Program-made: the position numbers and the translations under genes
DNA from: Deltaproteobacteria bacterium UBA2957
GTDB lineage: Bacteria > Myxococcota_A > UBA796
Direction: 5' to 3'
Assembly (NCBI GenBank): GCA_002348535.1
Contig: DEBL01000135.1
Coordinates: 1 to 16,981, forward strand
DNA: 16,981 nucleotides
In this document: in pieces, positions 1 to 5,841 of the stretch
Layout of the letters: every line of letters begins with the position of its first letter
Numbering within the stretch: position 1 is the first letter of the stretch
Notes under the pieces: model-generated
Told to the model about the DNA's origin: nothing
The model's input: the letters and a program-made list of their open reading frames with translations, nothing else
The model's database searches: none

Positions 1-131
1 ACTTCTGAAGCCTGAATGCCTGCAGACCCTCGGTAAGCACCGCTTCCCGCGACCGCCATCAACACACTGCGGAGCAATCTCAATCGCAACTTGTCGTCTG
101 CGAATCGTGCAATCTCATCGGAAAGCTTCAT
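1..131 (-). CDS. N-terminal fragment of an unknown protein, cut by the window edge
   Basis: Reading leftwards from an ATG at 131 gives 43 open codons beginning MKLSDEIARFADDKLRLRLL and running off the window. A purine-rich GAGGGGG stretch, overlapping the stop codon of the coiled-coil gene just upstream, sits about 6-7 nt before the ATG and serves as the ribosome binding site. The 10-bp gap to the preceding stop and the shared strand argue for translational coupling with the coiled-coil gene. The visible part is a charged amphipathic helix followed by a small-residue, Gly/Ala-rich stretch; there is no recognisable motif and I assign no function. Start choice is well supported; the identity is unknown. 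Confidence 0.6.
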   Translation of the reverse strand, partial: MKLSDEIARFADDKLRLRLLRSVLMAVAGSGAYRGSAGIQASE

Positions 132-141
132 CCGCGCCCCC

Positions 142-660
142 TCACCCTTCGAGCGCCGCGAGTTCCCCCTCAAGACGAATCACATCCGCTTCGGCTTCGG
201 CAATTTCCTTTTCAAGCCGCGCAACTTCTTTGTCTTGGGCTTTTTGATCGTTCTGGAGTGCCTGTTTCTCAGCCTCAAGGTCCTTTGACTCCGACTCAAG
301 TTGTTCGAGTTCCTTGGTGGCCTCCGCGATTTGTGCATCAATGGCGGCCAGTTCTTCGTCTCCTCCATCGTCGCTGGACTCCAGCTTTTCCAACTCAGCT
401 TGAAGCTTGTCATGCTCCTCTTGTCGCTTGGCAACTTCCGCTTCCGCATCGGCTACAGCTTGTTCAGCCGCGGCCATTTCAGCCTGCTCAGAGGCCAATG
501 CGGCTTCGGCTGCCTCCTTTGCAGCGATGGCATCCGCTGTTGCCTTGGTCGCATCCTTGGCCGCCGCGATGGCCTTCACAAGTTTCGCTTCCTGCTTGGC
601 CAGCTTGGCCTTCAGGGCTTTTCGTTCCGCTTCAAGTGCTGCTAAGTCACGATCGGGCAT
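142..660 (-). CDS. Ala/Glu/Lys-rich coiled-coil protein
   Basis: The gene encodes 172 residues that are almost entirely helical coiled coil, dominated by Ala, Glu, Lys, Gln and Leu. The first helix spans about residues 4-95. A short break, rich in Ser, Asp and Gly (SSDDGGDEE, about residues 95-103), separates it from a second, acidic helix to the C-terminus, so the chain could fold back as a helical hairpin. There is no signal peptide, membrane segment or catalytic motif, so it is probably a cytosolic structural or scaffold protein. A GAGGAGG ribosome binding site lies just before the ATG at 660. It follows the acyltransferase gene by 51 bp and precedes the next gene by 10 bp on the same strand. 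Family names cannot be assigned because low-complexity coiled coils resemble many unrelated proteins. Confidence 0.8.
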   Translation of the reverse strand: MPDRDLAALEAERKALKAKLAKQEAKLVKAIAAAKDATKATADAIAAKEAAEAALASEQAEMAAAEQAVADAEAEVAKRQEEHDKLQAELEKLESSDDGGDEELAAIDAQIAEATKELEQLESESKDLEAEKQALQNDQKAQDKEVARLEKEIAEAEADVIRLEGELAALEG

Positions 661-672
661 TCGGCCTCCTCA

Positions 673-700
673 GCCGACCGCTAGCGTACCAGAGGTCGGC
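673..700. repeat. Inverted repeat between acyltransferase and coiled-coil genes
   Basis: GCCGACC at 673-679 is perfectly complementary to GGTCGGC at 694-700, with a 14-nt loop that itself contains the palindrome GCTAGC. It lies in the 51-bp gap downstream of plsC and immediately upstream of the coiled-coil gene. It has no T-run, so it is more likely a weak attenuating stem or a protein-binding site than an intrinsic terminator. The symmetry is seen; its role is a guess. Confidence 0.4.
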
Positions 701-711
701 GTTGCTTGCGC

Positions 712-1452
712 TCAAGTCGCCACCGGTCCTCGGGCGAGTTGGTCCGCAAAAATGGTTCGAATCTGTTCAACATGGTCGTCGAGGCCTTCGAGACTCCAGC
801 CAGACGTGTCGACCGCGTCCAACACCTCGATGTTCACGGGCCCCGGATTGAACCGCAGCGGTCCCCTCGGCCAGACTTGAGCCGCGTTGTGGACAACAAC
901 AGGCACGATGGGAAGTTTGGTCGCAAGCGCCGCGTGAACAAATCCCTTCTTAAATGGCTGCAAGCGTCCGTCTCGACTGCGCGTTCCCTCGGGCCACAAC
1001 CACAAGCTGAGACCGTTGCTCACAATGAACGACGCCACGTCGTTCATGGTCGCCACCGCCCGTTCGCGATTCGACCTGTCGATCATGGGATGACCCGAGA
1101 GCAAGTAGAGCTGACCGACGCCGGGAACGTAGCGAATCTCTTTTTTGGCGAGCCCGCACCCCCCCATTGGGCACACCCACATCCCGATCCACATGTCGAG
1201 GGTCGAGGTATGGTTCGACACCAAGATGGCTGGTTTCTGGGTGTCAACCTTGGACCGATTGTGAAAGACCACCTTGGCCCCCGATGCAACCACCATGGTC
1301 TTCCCCACAACACTTCCATAAATGTTGCAGGCCTTGATGCGAATCACACGCCAAGGCAGCAGCGGGATCATCAGCAGGATGAATAGAATCGAGACCAAGA
1401 ACATAAACAGACCGGCCACAAATATGCGCACCACTGATTCAGTCTTCGACAT
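712..1452 (-). CDS. plsC: 1-acyl-sn-glycerol-3-phosphate acyltransferase (PlsC/LPLAT family)
   Basis: This 246-residue protein has the signature motifs of the lysophospholipid acyltransferase family. The catalytic H-x4-D is HTSTLD (H81, D86), the glycerophosphate-binding EGTRSRDG is at E155-G162, and a PIVPVVV motif IV is near residues 181-187. A hydrophobic segment at about residues 10-34 would anchor it in the inner membrane. The expected reaction is transfer of an acyl group from acyl-ACP or acyl-CoA to lysophosphatidic acid, making phosphatidic acid for phospholipid synthesis; the exact acceptor cannot be read from sequence. A GAGGACAGG ribosome binding site precedes the ATG at 1452. It sits between a small membrane protein gene and the coiled-coil gene on the same strand. 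Length is normal for the family. Confidence 0.92.
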   Translation of the reverse strand: MSKTESVVRIFVAGLFMFLVSILFILLMIPLLPWRVIRIKACNIYGSVVGKTMVVASGAKVVFHNRSKVDTQKPAILVSNHTSTLDMWIGMWVCPMGGCGLAKKEIRYVPGVGQLYLLSGHPMIDRSNRERAVATMNDVASFIVSNGLSLWLWPEGTRSRDGRLQPFKKGFVHAALATKLPIVPVVVHNAAQVWPRGPLRFNPGPVNIEVLDAVDTSGWSLEGLDDHVEQIRTIFADQLARGPVAT

Positions 1453-1537
1453 CCTGTCCTCGCGTTCACCCGGAATCTATTCACTTGCGGCCACCCGACC
1501 ACCGAGTCTTGAGGGAAACTCTACTTGCCGAGTTGCG

Positions 1538-2044
1538 TCACTGCTCTGAAGTGTGAGCCACCATGGTCTCTCGCAATCGCAGCAGCTCGTTCCTCAGCCC
1601 GTCTCGTGCATCAACGAGCGTTGGTCGAAGCCGTTCTTTCCGAACCCTCGCGTCGCGCTCACGGATGAACTTGACGGACAAGACCACGGCCGAAACCACA
1701 CCGAGTGCGATGCAAAACATCATAAACAATGACATTCGCTCCTCGATGTACGCGCTCGAATCCGGAGCCTCGGAATTGTACCTCAAGGCCCACAAGAAAC
1801 CTCCAGAGTAGACCAGCGGCATCCACAGCCACCAGCCATCTGGAAGCGGAAAGAACAATTGGTCGCCCACAAAGGTCTGCGCAATCTCTTCATCAATGTC
1901 ATGCAGTTGCTGGGCGAGTGCATACAATTGCTCAGCAACTGCCCCTGTCGAGCGCCGAACACCTGCGCGCGCCAACCCCTGAAGCCACTGAATCCCCAAG
2001 CTCCCGCGATTCAAGTGACTCAAATTTCGCCGATCGATGGTCAT
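1538..2044 (-). CDS. Small two-helix membrane protein of unknown function
   Basis: The 168-residue product starts MTIDRRNLSH and has two likely membrane helices: about residues 71-88 (WWLWMPLVYSGGFLWALRY) and 104-127. A soluble N-terminal region of about 60 residues precedes them, and a basic, helix-forming tail (about 128-165, rich in Arg and Leu) follows, likely cytoplasmic by the positive-inside rule. No family was recognised. The ATG at 2044 is the first in frame, though no clear Shine-Dalgarno precedes it; a TAGTAT that could act as a -10 lies shortly upstream. It diverges from moaB across only 51 bp and is followed by plsC after 85 bp, so it may lead the minus-strand cluster. Coding is supported by length, clear membrane topology and lack of a better frame. 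Confidence 0.72.
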   Translation of the reverse strand: MTIDRRNLSHLNRGSLGIQWLQGLARAGVRRSTGAVAEQLYALAQQLHDIDEEIAQTFVGDQLFFPLPDGWWLWMPLVYSGGFLWALRYNSEAPDSSAYIEERMSLFMMFCIALGVVSAVVLSVKFIRERDARVRKERLRPTLVDARDGLRNELLRLRETMVAHTSEQ

Positions 2045-2095
2045 GACGGTGGATTGATACTACCACTCTTGAGCCCGCCGTTCGTAGGAGTCCTC

Positions 2096-2623
2096 ATGCC
2101 CGGCATTGATCCGTCCGTCCCATTCACCGTGCTCAACATCGCCATCCTAACCGTCTCCGACACCCGAACGGCAGCGTCGGACAAAAGCGGAGACACACTC
2201 AGCCAGCGTGCAACAGAAGCCGGCCATGCGGTGGTCGAGCGCCGCATTGTGACCGACGACATCGATGCGATTACAGCTTGCCTGAAGGACTGGGTCGCAC
2301 GAACTGATATCGACGTCATTCTGACGACCGGAGGCACCGGCGTTACGGGTCGCGATGTGACGCCCGAGGCGGTTCATGCCGTGGGTGACAAGGTGATTCC
2401 CGGCTTCGGTGAACTGTTCCGGTGGTTGTCGTACTCCATCATTGGCACCTCCACCATTCAGTCGCGGGCGACCGCCGTGGTGGCAGGAAGCACCTATATT
2501 TTCGCCTGTCCCGGCTCTCCCGGTGCATGCAAAGACGCCTGGGACGGCATCCTCCGCGACCAACTCGACATCCGGCATCGCCCCTGTAACTTTGCCGAAT
2601 TGATTCCCCGCTTGAGGGAGTGA
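2096..2623 (+). CDS. moaB: Molybdenum cofactor biosynthesis protein MoaB
   Basis: The protein (175 residues) matches the MoaB/MogA family along its length. NIAILTVSDTR opens the fold, TTGGTGVTGRDVTPEA (about residues 77-92) is the molybdopterin-binding loop, GFGELFRWLSY and GTSTIQSRA follow, and CPGSPGACKDAW (about 138-149) is the second signature. The ending RPCNF is typical of MoaB rather than MogA. Members bind molybdopterin; MogA adenylylates it before Mo insertion, whereas the activity of MoaB varies between organisms and is not settled by sequence. The open frame extends further upstream, but the ATG at 2096 is chosen because AGGAG lies 6-7 nt before it and family homology starts about 10 residues in. 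No other Mo-cofactor gene lies in the window. Confidence 0.93.
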   Translation: MPGIDPSVPFTVLNIAILTVSDTRTAASDKSGDTLSQRATEAGHAVVERRIVTDDIDAITACLKDWVARTDIDVILTTGGTGVTGRDVTPEAVHAVGDKVIPGFGELFRWLSYSIIGTSTIQSRATAVVAGSTYIFACPGSPGACKDAWDGILRDQLDIRHRPCNFAELIPRLRE

Positions 2624-2646
2624 CGACACGGCTAAATCCATCGCTC

Positions 2647-2673
2647 TATTGCCCGACTGCGGATCGGGCGATA
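2647..2673. repeat. Stem-loop in the moaB / FG-GAP lipoprotein gap
   Basis: TATTGCCCGA (2647-2656) pairs with TCGGGCGATA (2664-2673) over 10 positions with one G-T wobble and a 7-nt loop. It lies 23 bp after the moaB stop and 26 bp before the next ATG. There is no following T-run, so it may be a factor-dependent terminator, an mRNA 3'-end stabiliser or a regulatory stem ahead of the lipoprotein gene. Confidence 0.45.
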
Positions 2674-2699
2674 GGGCTCGCGCCTCGACATTGGAGTTC

Positions 2700-3977
2700 A
2701 TGATGCACACTGCTACCATCGCCCTCATGCTTGGCCTCACTGCGTGTGGCGGAGACGGATCTGCACCCGTCCAGAAAGCCGAAGCCGCACCCAAGACAAC
2801 CACCCCCGCCGCTACGGGCGAATACCAAGCCAAGCAGGACCCGCTGGTCGGTGACCCAACCCAAGCACTCCTGCTGAGCCAGGCGTGGTTCATGAAAGAC
2901 GCAAACGGCAAGTCAAAGCCCGGCCCCGCACGACTTGAAATCTGGCGCAAAGGCCCAGCAGGCTGGAACTTCACGCGCCTTGAAGACCCCGATTCCAACG
3001 TATTTCACAAATCGGTCCTGTCCGATGATGGTTCGATTCTCACCATCGGTGCCATGGGCGCCCACCTCAAGCGTTGGACATTCGCCGACGGCAAATGGAG
3101 CCAAGACAAACTGTGGAGCCAGAGTTGGGGCGGAAAGTTTGACCGTCTTCGCGACATCGAGATTGGTGACGTCGACGGCGACGGTGCCGATGAGTACGTA
3201 ATTGCGACGCATGACTTTGGCGTCGTTGCCGTGTTCAACCCCGGAGTCGATGGCGGTGAGCCCGAGATTATCGAGATGGACAAGAAGGCCGACACCTTTG
3301 TTCATGAGATCGAGATTGGCGATATCGACGGCGATGGCAAACTCGAGTTCTTCGCCACACCCTCCGACCGCAACAAGGCGAACGTCAGCCAACACGGTGA
3401 AGTAGTCATGTACAAGTGGGACGGCTCTTCCTACGCCCGATCGATCGTCGACCCGGGCAAGGGCACCCACGCCAAGGAGATCCTCGCTGCCGACATCGAC
3501 GGCGACGGCAAGTCTGAAATCTTCAGCGTTCAAGAAGCGGTCCTTGAGAACAAGAAGATGGTGAAGCCCGTCACCATTCGTCAGTACACGCGCAATGCCG
3601 AGGGCTCGTTTAGCTTCGAAGAGATCGCCCAAATCGAAGACACAATGACCCGCTTCATCATCGCCGAAGACTTTGATGGCGATGGCAAGCGCGAAATCAT
3701 CGCCGCATCGAAGAAAACAGGCTTGTACCGGGTCAACCCCGGTGCTTCGGGGTGGACAGTGACCCAGTTTGATGCCAACTCCTCGAGTTTCGAGCACGCC
3801 ATTGTTGCGGCCGACCTCGACGGGGACAAGCAGACTGAACTCTACGTAGCGGCGGACAACCAGCAAGAACTGAAGCGCTACGACTGGAATGCCGAGACCA
3901 AGACATTCGACAAGTCATTGATCGGCAAACTTCAGCCCAGCGTGTTCACGTGGAACATCGAAGCGGGCGCACTGTAA
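2700..3977 (+). CDS. FG-GAP/VCBS repeat lipoprotein
   Basis: The 425-residue product starts MMHTATIALMLGLTAC, a short signal with a textbook lipobox (LTAC, Cys16) followed by glycines, so it should be lipidated and exported. After a Pro/Thr/Ala-rich linker (about 20-45) comes a beta-propeller built of FG-GAP/VCBS-type repeats. Five calcium-loop motifs of the D-x-D-G-D form lie near residues 157 (DVDGDGADE), 208 (DIDGDGKLE), 265 (DIDGDGKSE), 324 (DFDGDGKRE) and 372 (DLDGDKQTE). Such propellers usually bind ligands or partner proteins at the cell surface; no enzymatic residues are visible. The ATG at 2700 is chosen over an upstream in-frame TTG because TTGGAG precedes it and the signal peptide begins there. 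A strong terminator lies 25 bp after the stop. Confidence 0.9.
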   Translation: MMHTATIALMLGLTACGGDGSAPVQKAEAAPKTTTPAATGEYQAKQDPLVGDPTQALLLSQAWFMKDANGKSKPGPARLEIWRKGPAGWNFTRLEDPDSNVFHKSVLSDDGSILTIGAMGAHLKRWTFADGKWSQDKLWSQSWGGKFDRLRDIEIGDVDGDGADEYVIATHDFGVVAVFNPGVDGGEPEIIEMDKKADTFVHEIEIGDIDGDGKLEFFATPSDRNKANVSQHGEVVMYKWDGSSYARSIVDPGKGTHAKEILAADIDGDGKSEIFSVQEAVLENKKMVKPVTIRQYTRNAEGSFSFEEIAQIEDTMTRFIIAEDFDGDGKREIIAASKKTGLYRVNPGASGWTVTQFDANSSSFEHAIVAADLDGDKQTELYVAADNQQELKRYDWNAETKTFDKSLIGKLQPSVFTWNIEAGAL

Positions 3978-4001
3978 GCCCGCATCGCAAAGGTCAACAC
4001 C

Positions 4002-4025
4002 AAGGCCACCCCTCGGGGTGGCCTT
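4002..4025. terminator. Bidirectional intrinsic terminator
   Basis: AAGGCCACCCC pairs perfectly with GGGGTGGCCTT (11 bp, 2-nt gap, so a tetraloop with 10 pairs in practice). It lies between the convergent ends of the FG-GAP lipoprotein gene (stop at 3977) and dcd (stop at 4048). The A-run on one side and T-rich flank on the other suit termination in both directions. Confidence 0.85.
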
Positions 4026-4047
4026 CTGCGTTCTCAGTCTGCCGACT

Positions 4048-4695
4048 TCAGGGAATCCACTTGAGGGGCTTGGGCAGAAACCGCACCGCACCCTCCACTT
4101 GGTAGTGCCCTGTACCGCCATAGATGCTCTCGGTCGGGGTTCCCTTGTGAAAGACCACCTGACCGATGGGTGTACCCACAGCAAGCGGCACCACCGATCG
4201 CCCGACCAATCGAACCTCGAGGGCCCACTTGCTGCAGTAGCCGACGTCTCCCAGTCCGGCGCAGAGGGCAACGGTTAGCCCTTGGCGGCCAAAGGTGCTC
4301 TTGGCCTTCATCTCGGGAATGAGTGAGTCTTGGTCGGCCGCCAAGGCCCGCGTTCCAATCGCTTCGTAGGTGGTCGCGAGGTAAAACTCACCGGGGTTGA
4401 GGCAAAACACGAGTGCATCATCGGGAATCACCCCTTCGCCCCAGCTCGGTGCCGGTAGCAAGCCGTCGATTCCCCCGGCGCGAATTTGAGCGGCGGGAAC
4501 CGGTTCAACGGCTTCCCACAAATCGTCGTTTGGATTGTATAAATCCCGAATTCCATAGGTGCTCTTCATTCGATACAAATGCGATCCGAACCGAACGTCT
4601 ACGGAGTTGGGGTTCACCAGCCGGATATCGAACGGATCAATCACAATGTCGCCGCGCTCATACGCGTCGAGAATGGCCTCGCGGCACAGAATCAT
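4048..4695 (-). CDS. dcd: dCTP deaminase
   Basis: This 215-residue protein belongs to the dCTP deaminase/dUTPase trimeric fold. PNSVDVRFG (about 29-37) and LATTYE (106-111) are conserved structural motifs. AKSTFGRQGL carries S133 and R137, and WALEV carries E160; their spacing equals that of Ser111, Arg115 and Glu138 in the E. coli enzyme, the last being the catalytic general base. The enzyme converts dCTP to dUTP in pyrimidine deoxynucleotide synthesis; whether it also hydrolyses dUTP (bifunctional type) cannot be decided here. It is about 20 residues longer than E. coli Dcd, with an extra segment around residues 45-88. ATG at 4695 is preferred to GTG at 4701 because GGAGG, which overlaps the GTG, lies 5 nt before the ATG. 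It follows hemB by 33 bp in the same operon. Confidence 0.92.
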   Translation of the reverse strand: MILCREAILDAYERGDIVIDPFDIRLVNPNSVDVRFGSHLYRMKSTYGIRDLYNPNDDLWEAVEPVPAAQIRAGGIDGLLPAPSWGEGVIPDDALVFCLNPGEFYLATTYEAIGTRALAADQDSLIPEMKAKSTFGRQGLTVALCAGLGDVGYCSKWALEVRLVGRSVVPLAVGTPIGQVVFHKGTPTESIYGGTGHYQVEGAVRFLPKPLKWIP

Positions 4696-4728
4696 GGGCA
4701 CCTCCGAGGATGCCCTAACGAGTGCGCT

Positions 4729-5736
4729 TCATCCCTGCAGCCGGCGCGCGACATCGAGCGCGGCATAGGTCAAAATACCGTCGGCCCCCGCACGCTTAAA
4801 CGCAAGAAGGCTCTCCATCACTACAGCGTCTGCATCGAGCCATCCATTCGCACCCGCTGCATGCAGCATCGCGTACTCTCCCGATACTTGGTAGGCGAAG
4901 GTCGGCACGCCGAATGTGTCTTTGACCCGGCGCACCACATCCAAGTACGGCATGCCGGGCTTCACCATCACCATGTCCGCCCCCTCTTGCAGGTCAAGGG
5001 CCACCTCGCGAAGGGCTTCATCGGTGTTTGCGGGGTGTTGCTGATAGGTTCGCTTGTCGCCACCGCCGAGGGCCGACTTCGAGCCCACTGCATCCCGAAA
5101 CGGGCCATAGAACGCGCTCGCATACTTGGCAGAATAAGCCAGAATCTGAACGCGCTGGTGACCGGCGGCATCCAACGCGTCGCGAATGGCCCCCACCCGA
5201 CCGTCCATCATGTCGCTGGGCGCAATCACATCGCAGCCGGCGTTGGCTTGATTGACGGCCTGCTTGCAGAGCACCGTCAGCGTCTCGTCGTTCACCACCT
5301 CGCCGTCCACGAGTAAACCGTCTTGTCCATGAGAGGTGAAGGGGTCAAGCGCCACATCACAGATGACGCCGATGTTTTGGGTGGCGGCCTTGACGGCGCG
5401 CACGGCCCGGCACACAAGGTTGTCCGGATTGAAGCTCTCTTCACCGCCCGGGGTCTTTTTATCGCTTGGCGTCACCGGAAAGACCGCGATGGCCGGAATG
5501 CCAAGGGCTTCCGCATCCTTGGCGGCGGCAACGAGAGACTCCATCGAGTAGCGGCACACTCCGGGCATCGACGCGATGGGGGTGTCGGGGCCGTCGCCTT
5601 CTTGAACAAAGGCCGGCCAGATGAGGTCATCGACCGTCAACGAATGCTCTCGCACAAGGCGCCGAGACCAGTCCGTCGCCCGGTTGCGACGAAGGCGTGT
5701 GCGAGGGAAACTTGGCTGATGGGTCGAATCCGACAT
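4729..5736 (-). CDS. hemB: Delta-aminolevulinic acid dehydratase (porphobilinogen synthase)
   Basis: The 335-residue protein is a clear HemB: it condenses two 5-aminolevulinate molecules to porphobilinogen in tetrapyrrole (heme) synthesis. The two active-site lysines are K204 (YSAKYASAFYGP) and K259 (MVKPGMPYLD). At the metal site the sequence is DVALDPFTSHGQDG (127-140), with aspartates where zinc enzymes have cysteines, so it is the Mg-responsive, zinc-independent type known from Pseudomonas aeruginosa. QVSGEYAML (about 283-291) is also conserved. ATG at 5736 is preferred to an upstream in-frame GTG because GGAG lies 6 nt before it and length then matches the family. It diverges from the first kinase gene across 105 bp and is followed by dcd. 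Confidence 0.96.
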   Translation of the reverse strand: MSDSTHQPSFPRTRLRRNRATDWSRRLVREHSLTVDDLIWPAFVQEGDGPDTPIASMPGVCRYSMESLVAAAKDAEALGIPAIAVFPVTPSDKKTPGGEESFNPDNLVCRAVRAVKAATQNIGVICDVALDPFTSHGQDGLLVDGEVVNDETLTVLCKQAVNQANAGCDVIAPSDMMDGRVGAIRDALDAAGHQRVQILAYSAKYASAFYGPFRDAVGSKSALGGGDKRTYQQHPANTDEALREVALDLQEGADMVMVKPGMPYLDVVRRVKDTFGVPTFAYQVSGEYAMLHAAGANGWLDADAVVMESLLAFKRAGADGILTYAALDVARRLQG

Positions 5737-5802
5737 GATGCTCTCCGACCCTGAGCCTAACACTCATCGTCAAGCCATGACCCACCAAGGTCGAGCGGCA
5801 AC

Positions 5803-5832
5803 TTGATCCCGATGCCTCGCAACCGGTACAAC
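5803..5832 (+). promoter_or_regulatory. Candidate promoter and operator of the first kinase gene
   Basis: TTGATC (5803-5808) and TACAAC (5827-5832) are separated by 18 nt and end 9 nt before the chosen ATG at 5842. Between them is CCGATGCCTCG (5809-5819), the exact reverse complement of CGAGGCATCGG found in the same place before the second kinase gene. With this geometry the transcript would be leaderless or nearly so, which fits the missing Shine-Dalgarno. The -10 match is imperfect; the shared layout is what supports it. Confidence 0.4.
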
Positions 5833-5841
5833 CGATCACAC

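Noticed and set aside
258..1386. Plus-strand frames opposite the coiled-coil and acyltransferase genes
   Set aside because: Both minus-strand genes have clear start signals and, for plsC, catalytic motifs; the plus frames have none.
1859..2095. N-terminal extension of MoaB in the upstream open frame
   Set aside because: The extra 79 residues overlap the divergent membrane-protein gene and its start; the ATG at 2096 has AGGAG and fits family length.
2913..3866. 317-codon minus-strand open frame inside the FG-GAP lipoprotein
   Set aside because: It mirrors the repetitive Asp/Gly codons of the real gene; the plus frame has a signal peptide, repeats and ribosome binding site.
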